Source: Paralithodes platypus
Taxonomy: Eukaryota > Arthropoda > Malacostraca > Decapoda > Lithodidae
Assembly (NCBI GenBank): GCA_032716605.1
Contig: CM064485.1
Coordinates: 27,927,558 to 27,991,557, forward strand
Length of the DNA: 64,000 bases
Reading direction: 5' to 3'
The stretch's first letter is position 1. Each line of letters opens with the position of its first letter. Both the position numbers and the translations under genes were made by a program. The notes under the pieces were generated by a model. The model saw nothing but the letters and a program-made list of their open reading frames with translations. It was not told the DNA's origin and did no database searches. Below are positions 44,501 through 54,776 of the stretch, one piece after another.

Positions 44501-44893
44501 AAAGGGAGCCCACCTCGCTTTTTTCTCTTTCTCTCCTTTTCTCTCTTTCCCTGGTTTGTATCCATTCGGCCCCATTCAACCTACGGTTTTAAGACGTTTA
44601 CCCCCATCCAGGTTTTAATATTTTCCTGGCGAGCGGTAGCGAGCCAGCATATATATATTTTAGTATTGACAGCAAGCTAAATTTGTACATTTTTCGATAG
44701 AAAAATTTCTCCGGCAAAGCCGGATTACTTCATACAATGCTGGCTCGCTATCGCTCGCCAGGAAGAAATTGACACCTGAATGGGCATAAACGTCTTAAAA
44801 CAGTTGGCTGAATGGGGCCGAATGGATACAAACCAGGGAGAGAGAAAAGGAGAGAAAGGTAAAACAAAACAAAGCCGGTGACCCTCCTTAAAC
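44501..44893. mobile_element. Family D-related long palindrome
   Basis: Arms of about 130-190 bp: AAAGGGAGCCCACC...TTTCTCTCCTTTTCTCTC, CTGGTTTGTATCCATTCGGC, CTGGCGAGCGGTAGCGAGCC on the left, and their complements on the right ending CTCCTTAA (TTAA 44890-44893). The centre has TTTGTACATTTTTCGATAGA and a CCGGCAAAGCCGG hairpin. Unlike other D copies both ends are the same arm. Confidence 0.8.
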
Positions 44894-45092
44894 CCTTCTG
44901 ATACAAGGTAAGAGAGGTAAAATACTATCTATACACTCAATTGTTTTATAGAGCTTTTTCATACCTTTTTATACCCTTGATATTTAACAATGAATAAATC
45001 ACCAATATATCTTCATATAAAACATAAAAGCCGGTCATTACAATAATTAGGTATGATATGTTCAAATATAATCAAGGGTACCGGTATGAGAA

Positions 45093-45893
45093 ATGTATAT
45101 ACAACCATTGGGTATATTGATAGTAGCCTACTTTAAATGTATATACAACCATTGGGTATATTGATAGTAGCCTACTTTAAATGAATATACAACCATTGGG
45201 TATATTGATAGTAGCCTACTTTAAATGTATATACAACCATTGGGTATATTGATAGTAGCCTACTTTAAATGTATATACAACCATTGGGTATATTGATAGT
45301 AGCCTACTTTAAATGTATATACAACCATTGGGTATATTGATAGTAGCCTACTTTAAATGAATATACAACCATTGGGTATATTGATAGTAGCCTACTTTAA
45401 ATGTATATACAACCATTGGGTATATTGATAGTAGCCTACTTTAAATGTATATACAACCATTGGGTATATTGATAGTAGCCTACTTTAAATGTATATACAA
45501 CCATTGGGTATATTGATAGTAGCCTACTTTAAATGTATATACAACCATTGGGTATATTGATAGTAGCCTACTTTAAATGTATATACAACCATTGGGTATA
45601 TTGATAGTAGCCTACTTTAAATGTATATACAACCATTGGGTATATTGATAGTAGCCTACTTTAAATGTATATACAACCATTGGGTATATTGATAGTAGCC
45701 TACTTTAAATGTCTATACAACCATTGGGTATATTGATAGTAGCCTACTTTAAATGTATATACAACCATTGGGTATATTGATAGTAGCCTACTTTAAATGT
45801 ATATACAACCATTGGGTATATTGATAGTAGCCTACTTTAAATGTATATACAACCATTGGGTATATTGATAGTAGCCTACTTTAAATGTATATT
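45093..45893. repeat. 44-bp unit, exactly 18 tandem copies
   Basis: Unit ATGTATATACAACCATTGGG + TATATTGATAGTAGCCTACT + TTAA, 18 full copies (45093-45884) and a partial one. Only three point variants seen (two ATGAATATAC, one ATGTCTATAC). The unit is the left arm of the dispersed family G hairpin, whose right arm (ATTACTACCAATATAGCCTA) follows at 45920-45945. Confidence 0.97.
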
Positions 45894-46439
45894 CTTATAA
45901 TATTATTAGATGGGTTTATTACTACCAATATAGCCTACCCTTTTAAGAATAGATTAGTATGGACAAATTAATTATCATTTTTTATAACCATTATTTTATA
46001 CAGTGAACACTGAACTGGTATTTCAATTACCCATTTGCGAGTTTCAGGCTATAAGGAATTTGGAACTGTAGTTGTTGATAATTAGCAGAATTACCAGCTA
46101 AATATATGTGTAGTGTATTTCTATACAGGTATGTACAGTATGTATACTCAAACACATACCCCATAGCTGGGGGTGGCCGATTCGAGACAGAGCCCGAAGA
46201 GAAACAACAAATAAAAAAATAAAAAAATCACACACAACTAGGTCGCCCAGGAGGAGACCCAGAGACCAAGGACCATGAGGGGTCCCCTAATATAGATTCC
46301 CAAATTTCCCGGAGAGGTTCCGGTCAAAGCAGGCAGACACGCAAGTTCATTTATATATACAAACAATCAAATTCACCATACTCTCTATCCATCAGAAACC
46401 TACATAAAATTGTATTGGGGCTACTTATTAATTTATCTA
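45894..46439. other. Family G right arm, then unassigned sequence
   Basis: 45894-45965 is the right arm of family G. 45966-46439 is AT-rich apart from a GC-richer part near 46160-46340 with no recognised feature. Confidence 0.55.
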
Positions 46440-46760
46440 TTTTATTTTGAGTGTCCTCGTTAGACCTCCATCAAGCTTAAAACACACCGTATACCCCCTT
46501 TCAAGATATTATTGTACATTTTTCGGTAGAAAATTTTCCCGGTCGAAGGCCGGTTCCTTAAAATATAAAAGGCTCGCTGTCGCTCGCCCGGGGAAAAATC
46601 TACACCAAAACGGCACGAAAGGTCTTAATATTGACAAAGCAATGGGGCTAAAGGTCTCAAAACCGCCAAACTAGTGAACGAACGGCTTAAAATCGCAAAA
46701 CTAACGTGTCTAAACATGAGGGAGAAGGGGGTCCAGAAAAAGCGAGTACCTCCCTCTTAA
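46440..46760 (+). mobile_element. Family D element copy
   Basis: CCTCGTTAGACCTCCATCAA, TTGTACATTTTTCGGTAGAA, CCCGGTCGAAGGCCGGTTCC, GGCTCGCTGTCGCTCGCC, GGCACGAAAGGTCTTAATAT, ATGAGGGAGAAGGGGGTCC and right end CCTCCCTCTTAA (TTAA 46757-46760). Confidence 0.85.
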
Positions 46761-46928
46761 TACCGATGCTTAGCGCCCCATCTTCCTTGTAGCCTGTAAC
46801 TTGCAAGTGATCAATTACGATTAACGGGCAGGTATTTTTTTTTTTTTTTTTTTTTAAGAGACAATGAACGGAGGCAGGAAAAACACAGATAAAACAAAAA
46901 GGTCCATGTGCCTAAAGGCATCCTCCAT

Positions 46929-49560
46929 TCATAAAATGTTTGTAACAACTGGATTTAAACATTTGTAGATTGTAAGTTTGTGGAAAGCAATTCGAGGGAA
47001 GTGAATTCCAAAGAGTAGTAGCTCTGGGGATAAATTAATTCTGATAAGCAGAAGTTCTGCATTGTGGAGGAGAAAGTGTAAATTCATGGGCGCTCTCAGC
47101 TGCCCTAGTTCTACGGGGAAAGATGTGGAGAGGCGGCACAATTGAAGCAAGTTCCTCGGAACAATTGCTGTGAAAATATCTGTAGAATAATGCAAGGGAT
47201 GCAACGTTTCTTCGTTGGATAATGTAGGAAGGTCCTGTGTGATTGCAGGGTTATTGATTAATCTAATAGCTTTATTTTGAATTTTGTCCAACTGCCTCAA
47301 TGCAACCACTCCACTTCCACCCCACAGAGGTGAACAGTAATCCATCTGAGAACGCACATGACTTTTATATATCACGGCCAACTGCTCGTCAGTGAAGAAT
47401 TCTCGAACTCTGTACAGGAGTCCCAGTTTTTAGAGGCATTCTTAGCAATGCTTCTAACATAATGTGTCCAGCTCAAGTTAGTAGTTAATGTTACACCGAG
47501 AATGTCAATACTAGGGGAAGTGGGAATATTTACATCATTAAAAAATATATGGGAGTCAGTGAGATTCTGTCGGTTAGAAAATTGAATGTACTTGGTTTTC
47601 TGTGCATTAAAGGAAACTAGATTCTTTTGTCCCCATCCATTAATTCTAGAAAGGTCCTGGTTCAGAGAAATTGCAGTGTTTATTTTTGAATTTATAAGAT
47701 CGGGTTGGGTGAAAGAATTGGTAAATGTGAAGGAACTGTGGAGTGTTGAGTCATCTGCGTAGGAATGTATTGGATTATGAGTGGTAGATATGAGATCATT
47801 GATATGAATGAGGAACAGAATTGGGGCCAAAACTGATCCCTGGGGAACACCAGCATTTATTGAGTGAAATTGAGAATAAAGGCCATCTACCATTACACGT
47901 ATTTTTCTGTTATGAAGATAAGAAGAAATTAGTGGAACTAATGATGCAAGGCCGTAGTGTGACATCTTCGACAATAAGGATTGATGCCAGACTCTATCAA
48001 ATGCCTTTGATATATCCAGTGCTATTGTATGTGTTTCACCATGTTGGTCTGTATCTTGGTTGATTTGATGCATAAGAAGGCAAAGCATGTCTGCAGTTGA
48101 TCGACATCGTCTAAAACCATATTGCCTATCAATGATTAATTTATTATTCTCAAGATGCTTAATTATGTGATTATTTAATATAATTTCAAAGACTTTACCA
48201 AGAGTGGAAGTTATAGATATTGGTCTGTAGTTTGATGGATCTGAAGAGGCACCTTTTTTAGGAACTGGATGGATGTTTGCTTCTTTCCAGGGTACTGGGA
48301 AGCATGAGGTATGAGTACACAGACGGAACATTTTTGCCAATACAGGAGCGAGCACCAAGGAGCAATTCTTAAGTACTATTGGAGGAATTTCATCTGGACC
48401 AGGAGCCTTATCTACCGAGAGATTCTGCAAAATAGTTTTGACATGTCTGGTGTGGATCTTAAGTGAGGGAATTTCAGGTGAATTAAAATTAAGTACAGGG
48501 ACATCTTGATTCATTTCATCTAAGGTTGAGTTGGTGGAGAAAATATCCGCAAGAAGGTTAGCTTTACCTCGTGGGTCACTTACAAGATTGCCAGTCGGAG
48601 ATTTTAATGGTGGAATGGATGAAGCAGTAGTGAAGTTGGATTTAAATGAGTTAAGAGTAGACCAAAACATTTTGTTATCATTTGGATTATTTAGAAGTTT
48701 ATTTGCCTGCTTGTGGAGAAAGTTTGATTTAGTTAGGTTTAATACAGTTTTGGCATGATTTCTGATGTTTCTAAAGTAATTAACCCGTGGAGCCCCGGCT
48801 AGTTTTGTAATGTTTGCGCACCAGAACCCGGGCGGTTTTCAAAAAATGGTTTTATTGCAGAAACAATAGCGAATGGGTTAGGAATGAAGGAAAAACCACG
48901 AAAAACCGCTCAAAAAGCTTAAAAAATGGTCCTACAGAGCCCCCGAAAACGGATTTTACAAGAGTAAAAAATTGAAGGCAATTATCCCAAAAAAACAGGT
49001 TATTGCACGCTCGCGCGCACGCACGTGGACTTTGAGAGTTTTCAACCATCGGCACGGTTGCGTGGGATACGTACACAGTTCCCATACAAATCTGAGCCCT
49101 CTTGAGTGGCTACACCTGAGGTTACGGTCGCCGCAATTAGGGCGACGCGTCAGGCGCGTCTCTGGGGCTGTGCGTTACATACATCGCCGACGCGTCAGAC
49201 GCGTCGCTGGGGCTGTACGGGTTAAAGGCTTCATGTGTTTTTGATCTTGTGTATGCATTGTAGGCTATTGCTTTTTGTTCAGTTACTCTAGCACAATTAT
49301 GGTCAAACCATTTAGGTGAATTTGATCTTGTACTGTACTTTTGATGAGGAATAAAAGTTTCCATTCCATTTTTTACAAAATCTTGTATGTGGCTCAAGGT
49401 GGAGTGTGCATCATTAGAAAAGAAAGAGGTCCAGGGAATATCAATAAAAAAAACTTGAAGACACTCCCAGTCTGCCCTATCGTAATGCCATTTAGTCACC
49501 AAAACAGGTTCAGAGTGGGAAGGTGTGGTAGTTGATAGACAGGTGGCCTGTATCAGACAG
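46929..49560 (-). pseudogene. J4 ORF2: endonuclease end and RT, frameshifted
   Basis: Read on the minus strand. 49226-49560 holds the endonuclease end (GSSDH type, then VTKWHYDRADWECLQVFF and SPKWFDHNCARVTEQKAIAY). After the F insertion the frame continues NYFRNIRNHAKTVLNL and then 432 codons (47372-48670): KAPGPDEIPPIVLKNCSL, VPKKGASSDPSNYRPISI, DRQYGFRRCRSTADML, ALDISKAFDRVWHQSLL (motif A), GVPQGSVLAPILFLIHIND and catalytic SYADDSTLHSS. A frameshift near 47375 leads to 46929-47381, the C-terminal domain (SHVRSQMDYCSPLWGG, KIQNKAIRLINNPA). Related to but clearly distinct from J1-J3. Confidence 0.9.
48780..49225. mobile_element. Family F TTAA element inserted in J4
   Basis: 446 bp with TTAA at 48780-48783 and 49222-49225. 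Termini TTAACCCGTGGAGCCCCGGC and, inverted, TTAACCCGTACAGCCCCAGC. Excision of one TTAA plus insert joins J4 codons into HEAFNYFRNIRN without a shift. GC-rich right part has GACGCGTCAGGCGCGTC and GACGCGTCAGACGCGTC palindromes. Confidence 0.93.
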
Positions 49561-49587
49561 TGATCAGAAGATCCAAGCGTAGTCGCT

Positions 49588-49890
49588 TTTTATGGACCCC
49601 TTTCTACCTCACGTTTAGCATATTAATTCTGAGATTCTAAGACGTTTGTTCCGTTAATTTGGCGATTTTGATACCTTTCGCCTTATTTGTTTGTCAATAC
49701 TAAGACCTTTCGTGCCATTTAGGTGTCGATTTTGTTTCATGGCGAGCGATAGCGAGCCTGTAATTCAAGAAGTTACCGGCCGTCGGCCGGGAAAATTTTC
49801 TACCGAAAAATTTACAAAATTATCTTGAAAGGGAATGTAGTGGGTGTTCTTTAAGCTTGATGGAGGTCTAGCGAGGAAATTCAAAAATTA
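49588..49890 (-). mobile_element. Family D element copy, minus
   Basis: Complement of the family order: GACCTTTCGTGCCATTTAGG, GGCGAGCGATAGCGAGCC, ACCGGCCGTCGGCCGGG, TTTTCTACCGAAAAATTTAC and CTTGATGGAGGTCTAGCGAG. Its right end is truncated directly at the 5' end of J4. Confidence 0.85.
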
Positions 49891-50034
49891 ATATATTACG
49901 GTAATATATATATAAACCAAAAACCATCTTCAATACTAACAGGATACCATAGTTGAATATAGTGATGTGTATAGACATTTTAGGACAGAAGGGGGCTTTA
50001 ATGCAGTGGCGAAGTAGTGCCGTTGAGGTTAAAT

Positions 50035-50190
50035 ACACTCAAAAAGATATTTAAGATCATTGGGAATATTGATACTTATTAACCTTTCTATCCTTACATT
50101 AGATGGGTTTATTACTGCCAATATACCAGTAAACAGGTAAATTATTATGAAAACTTTGTACACTCTTTTCATACCCATAATATATCAGAG
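50035..50190 (+). mobile_element. Family G hairpin repeat
   Basis: AAGATCATTGGGAATATTGA and inverted TTTATTACTGCCAATATACC, with TTACATTAGATGGGTTTATT between, then TACACTCTTTTCATACCC. Confidence 0.7.
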
Positions 50191-50254
50191 TATAGCTTTT
50201 ACCAACTTAAATGGAGATACAAAAAACACAATAGGCTCATTCTAAATACTGAAC

Positions 50255-50586
50255 TATAGACCGTTTATTCTAGGTTGGGCAGAAATCGCAACCTCTAACC
50301 TCTGTAACTCAAAAATGGCTAGAGCAAATGAGATGCCTACTTCCACACCTATTCCCTAGCCAAGTCTTCCTATTTGGTAGAAACATTAGCTCGATTACTC
50401 TAGTGACTGGAGTAATCGAGCTAATGTTTCTACCAAATAGGAAGACTTGGCTAGGGAATAGGTGTGGAAGTAGGCATCTCATTTGCTCTAGCCAAAAAGT
50501 CCAAAATGGACTAGAGTCTAGTCCATTTTTTAGTTACAGAGGTTAGAGGTTACGATTTCTACCCAAGCTAGCATGAACGGACTATA
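50255..50586. mobile_element. Family E element with perfect internal palindrome
   Basis: Outer ends CTATAGACCGTTTATTCTAG and CATGAACGGACTATAG are diverged inverted repeats. Inside, 50316-50400 and 50410-50494 are 85-bp inverted copies with no mismatch, spaced by nine bases. Confidence 0.88.
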
Positions 50587-50734
50587 GAACAGGGTGTCAA
50601 ACCAAAGTAGAGTCTATTATTTTGTGTCTCTATTATTGTATATATAATTATATAAGAATAAAATTATGGTTTATAGTTCAAATTATGGCTTTGGAAGTGA
50701 TATAGGCTAATGGCCAAAACAATATGATTTCATG

Positions 50735-51055
50735 TTTAACCTATTAGTTTTGAGATTTTAAGACGTTCGTTTCATTAGTTTGTCGATTTTAAGACCTTTC
50801 GCCCCATTTCTGTGTCAATATTAAGACCTTTCGTGACATTTAGATGTAGATTTTTTTTCCTGGCGAGCGATAGCGAGCCTGTAATTTTAGAAGGAAACGG
50901 CCTTCGGCCGGTACATTTTTCTACCGAAAAATGCACAAATTTATCTTGAAAGGGGCTCTAGGGGGTGCTATAATTAAAACTTGATGGAGGTCTAGCGAGG
51001 AAACTCAAAAATAAATGAATACACAGTTCAAAAAAGCAAGCACTACCCCCTTAAA
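50735..51055 (-). mobile_element. Family D element copy, minus
   Basis: Complement of the D order, including CTGGCGAGCGATAGCGAGCC, ACGGCCTTCGGCCGGTA, TTTCTACCGAAAAATGCAC and the left terminus ending GCACTACCCCCTTAA (TTAA 51052-51055). Confidence 0.85.
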
Positions 51056-51457
51056 GTTCTTGTATTCCTTCTCATATTCATTCGAGTGTTCAAACAAAAT
51101 TGGTCTGGCTTGACACCCTGACTTACTGGAAACCCTCTCACCTGTCCATAGCCGTAGGTCGCTCTAATCACTTCACCTGCAAAGAACAAAGAACAAGTGG
51201 TTAGAAATCCCATCCACACTGTTAAATATATAGAGGCATAATAAAGGTATATATAAGCATTGGGTAAATTGATAGTGATATACCTTTCTATCCTTACATT
51301 AACCCCTTCAGCACGATGACGCTCTTTTACCTTGGAATCTGGCTAAGTTAGAACATCTTGTGCGGTTTAAAAAGGATGTATGTTATTCAGAGGGTTTATT
51401 GAGATCGTACTTATCCCTTTGAGTCCTGGAGGTAGATTATGAGCTAAAGAAAAACGC

Positions 51458-51792
51458 TTAAGGGGAGGTTTTTAGTTTGTTTCCTACTCCTCCAGCAATC
51501 TAAAAATTTCACCCCTTCGAAGCCCTTTCAAGATAAATTTGTACATTTTTCGGTAGAAAAATTTCCCGGCCAGAGGCCGGTCACCCTTAAATTACAGGCT
51601 CGCTATCGCTCGCCAGGATAAAATCGACACCTAAATGGCACGAAAGGTCTTAAAATTGACAGAATGGGGCGGAAATTCTTAAAATCACCAAACTAATGGG
51701 GCAAACATCTTAAAATCTCAGGAGCAATGGGGCTAGACATGAGGGAGAAGGGAGTCAAGAAAAAAGTCCTTCAAGTGGAAATCTCCCCTTAA
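51458..51792 (+). mobile_element. Family D element with intact TTAA termini
   Basis: 335 bp, TTAAGGGGAGG at left and TCTCCCCTTAA at right. Complete family order including CCCGGCCAGAGGCCGGTCA and GGCTCGCTATCGCTCGCCAG. This copy defines the family ends. Confidence 0.9.
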
Positions 51793-52281
51793 CACATTAC
51801 GAGCGGGCGGGTGAGTTTTTTTCCACTACGCGCCCAGCGTTTTTTTTTTTACCATAAATGGCCTTGTTTCCGTGCTCTTTTTCATGCATAAACAAGAGCC
51901 AGAGCGTAATACAATTATGTATCCCTGAAAGGGCGTAAATTGAGCTTTCCAATGACACCTGAACCATCCTTCTACGATCACTGGTTGTCTTGCAACGATC
52001 GTGCAACCGAAGGGCAAAATTACCGCAAAAATACGGTAATTTCGTTACATAATTACGTGTGTAGCGAGGGAGGGAGGGTGGATGTGTGTGGAGTATATGT
52101 CAGTAGGTCCATGGCTGCCGTGGCGAGCCGTCATGAGGTAACCTACGCTCCTCCCGTCGCTCGTCTCTCTCTCAGAGCCAATATTGCGCTAAAATTGCAC
52201 TACGGACTTAAGTCGGGCCCCGCCACATAGTCCAGATTTTTAGATACGGACCTAAGTCGGGCCCCGCTAAAGAAGGGTTAA
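51789..52281 (+). mobile_element. Family C element, shares a TTAA with family D
   Basis: TTAACACATTACGAGCGGGC at left (sharing 51789-51792 with the D copy) and GCTAAAGAAGGGTTAA at right. Inner block AGCCAGAGCGTAATACAATT matches the copy at 14164-14602. No coding content. Confidence 0.8.
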
Positions 52282-52361
52282 TGATAACCAGAATATGATG
52301 AAAAGTACGCCATCGTGCTGAAGGGGTTAAACGGATATAGTAATGCTAATCTATTTCTTAT

Positions 52362-52482
52362 TCATTTCACTTCAACACCAAACACCTCCCAATGAAATTA
52401 ATGAAAGCATGTGATCCACCGGGATTCGAACCTGGGTTACAACACACAGATTTTAATCACTCTAACCATTACACCATCAAGA
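52362..52482 (-). mobile_element. tRNA-derived SINE, second family
   Basis: Minus strand: TCTTGATGGTGTAATGGTTA (A box), CAGGTTCGAATCCCGG (B box), then CACATGCTTTCATTAATTTC and TTTGGTGTTGAAG. Same family as 27059-27196, inserted in the family G repeat. Confidence 0.75.
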
Positions 52483-52590
52483 CTAACTGATAAGAGTATA
52501 TTGCTATTATAGACACTTTATACACCCTTTTCACACACACATATCGTAGTGTGTATCTTTATTGTTCATTTGATATAATATGGTTATGAA

Positions 52591-52725
52591 CTTGTTATAA
52601 AGAAATGACTCATCAATTTTGAATAAACAACGTAATCATTTATAAATCACCAACAAGGGGATAATTTGTTTCGAAAGGTTCTTCCATAGTTGATACAAAT
52701 TACTTGGTGTGTCCTAGCAGTATCA

Positions 52726-52779
<54 letters not shown>

Positions 52780-53486
52780 CATACATACCAATACTTTCTA
52801 ACCAATGTCACCTTTACCGAGAGAGAGAGCGCGAACACCTTACTCAAGACCAAATTTTTGGCTTTTCTGGAGGGTGCCGGAAATTGAGCCCGGGTTCGAT
52901 CCCCGCCCAGACCCTGACCATTCCGGACGTGATCTCCAGTTCGTTTCCTTCCTGCACCGCCTTCGCCTTTTTCCAATTTTCACCTCATTATAGACACGGG
53001 GGAAGGTGGAGGGGGAGGGAGGGGGAGAGAAGGAGTAAGGGAAGAGGCGCCTTTTCTTTCGTGTCGCCAGCATATTTTTTCTCTCTTTCACTTTCACTCC
53101 CTCTCTCTCGTATAGATTATTTATTTATATATATATATACAGTATATATACGATCTCTATCTATCGTTTGCCCCCCTTTTCTCTTTTTCTGACATTTGTA
53201 ATCCTTTTCATTATTTCCGTTGTCTGTCTGTATGTCTGTACCGGTATGTAAGTATACAGCCAGCTTAGCTTAAAAAAAACACCATCGCTAACAATTAAAA
53301 ACAAATCTATAAAATTTACAGAGAATATATCTGGTAATTAGGCTGCCAAATTATCTGTAAAATTTACAGGATTGTGTATAATCGCTTACAGAATCATACA
53401 CAATAATGTTTGTTTACACTTATACCTTACATTATTGATACGGGGTAATCTAACTCTGCCAAAACAAGATATTCAAGGATGAACAC
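52591..53486. other. Intergenic with (CA)n and a B-box-like site
   Basis: (CA)23 at 52730-52776. GAGCCCGGGTTCGATCCCCG near 52888 looks like a tRNA B box and may mark an old SINE head, but no A box is clear. A small (TA)n and CT-rich stretches follow. No gene. Confidence 0.5.
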
Positions 53487-53487
53487 A

Positions 53488-53519
<32 letters not shown>

Positions 53520-53520
53520 C

Positions 53521-53572
<52 letters not shown>
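53487..53572. repeat. (GCAC)n then (CA)n microsatellite
   Basis: GCAC units run into CA units, then GTATAATAAGG. 53573-53878 holds nothing recognised. Confidence 0.95.
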
Positions 53573-53574
<2 letters not shown>

Positions 53575-53878
53575 ATAATAAGGTAGGTTTAACAGAATGA
53601 CCATGACACTGGACATGTAATTCTACTGAACTATTTTTAGTAGGTTGGTACTCGGTTTATCTGGATTGGTCTGGAACTGAAAGGCAGTTAAGCGTAACTT
53701 AGACTGGGCTAACTTTAGTGTGAAAATAAATACTCTTCAAGTTTTCAGATACTTTATAATTCTGCAGGGTTTGGTGGTATATTAGGCTAAGTTGAGTTAG
53801 TTTTATAGTTAATTTGGGGTTAATTACCGTTTCAATCATTTATATATTCTGGGTGTGTTGTACCATCCGCAAGTAGGC

Positions 53879-54093
53879 TACAGTCTTTTCGCTGTAAGTA
53901 GGCGAGCAATCATGGCTTCTAACCTCTGTAACTCCAAAACGACTAGAGTTATCGAGCTAATATTTCTACCATTTGGGAATAGTCAGTCAAGGAATATATG
54001 TGAAAATTTACAGACAATTTGCTCTAGCCCTTTTTGAGTTACAGAGGATATAGAGGTCATCATTTATCGCCTACTTACAGAGAATAGACCATA
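53879..54093. mobile_element. Family E element copy
   Basis: TACAGTCTTTTCGCTGTAAG and inverted CTTACAGAGAATAGACCATA. Inner TTCTAACCTCTGTAACTC and GAGTTACAGAGGATATAGAG as in 20946-21163. Confidence 0.85.
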
Positions 54094-54189
54094 GTTCCGG
54101 TGATGATGATGTTGTTTACTTGTTTCTCTTGAGGTTTGTCTTTCGTCTATTACATTTAGTTAGGCCTAGGTTAAACTAGGGTGGGAGGC

Positions 54190-54520
54190 AATGTTCTTTC
54201 CAATAAAAATGTTTAACATACTTCGGCATAACCCGATTTCTCCTAAACTGCAGGTTCGCAATCTCTCGACAAGATAAAATAGACACCTGAATGGAGGGAA
54301 AGCATAAAATCGATAGGTGAAGGTGAAGGTATTGAGGGATAAGCCTTTACAACGGCACCGACCTAAATGACACGGAAGGTTGATAAAGAAATGGGTCGAA
54401 AGGTCTTAAAATCGCCAGACTAGTAGGGCGAACGTTTTAAAATTTCAAAACTAATAGAGATGAATTAAAAATCACCTTTCTAAATGGGTCAAAAACCTGG
54501 GAGGGTCCAAAACCGTGGGC
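54190..54520 (+). mobile_element. Family D element, strongly diverged
   Basis: CAGGTTCGCAATCTCTCGAC, ATAGACACCTGAATGGAGGG, CGAAAGGTCTTAAAATCGCC and AAAACCTGGGAGGGTCC follow the D order. The CCGG hairpin is decayed. Confidence 0.6.
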
Positions 54521-54776
54521 CCTCTAGCGGGGAGGGAGGTAAACATAGTGATAAACACGGGGAAGTGGTGGGGGGGTATTCAAAAGGTAACTGTGGCCGC
54601 CCTGCTCCACACAAAGCACTATGTTTGCTCAATTACAGGCGCCTTTTCTTCTTGTACCTCTCTCTTTCTACCTCTCTTTCTCACTATCACAGACTCTCTC
54701 TTACACTCTCACTCATACTCTTTTTCTCTCTCTATCACACTCACTCGTACTCTCCGTCTCTTTCACACACACACTT

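Larger units (their letters stand above)
46834..49585 (-). mobile_element. J4: second Jockey/CR1-type family, poly(A)-tailed
   Basis: Minus-strand element with a 22-base A tail (plus-strand T-run 46834-46855). RT and the C-terminal part of the endonuclease are present; 5'-truncated near 49585. Interrupted by the TTAA element F at 48780-49225. Confidence 0.9.
51299..52330 (+). mobile_element. Family A element split by two further TTAA elements
   Basis: TTAA at 51299-51302 and 52327-52330. Termini TTAACCCCTTCAGCACGATG and, inverted, TTAACCCCTTCAGCACGATG are identical for 20 bases. The left part runs to AAAAACGC at 51457, the right resumes at 52278 with TTAATGATAACCAGAATATG. Confidence 0.9.
51236..52590 (+). 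mobile_element. Family G repeat split by nested insertions
   Basis: Left arm 51236-51302 (AAGCATTGGGTAAATTGATA, CTTTCTATCCTTACATTAA). The middle resumes at 52327 (GGATATAGTAATGCTAATCT matching GGGTTTATTACTGCCAATAT) and the end at about 52500 (ACACTTTATACACCCTTTTC). A family A element and a SINE lie in the two gaps. Confidence 0.7.

Noticed and set aside
45093..45893. Regular 44-bp repeats resembling a CRISPR array
   Set aside because: Units are contiguous with no unique spacers, AT-rich, and in a eukaryotic setting; a minisatellite.
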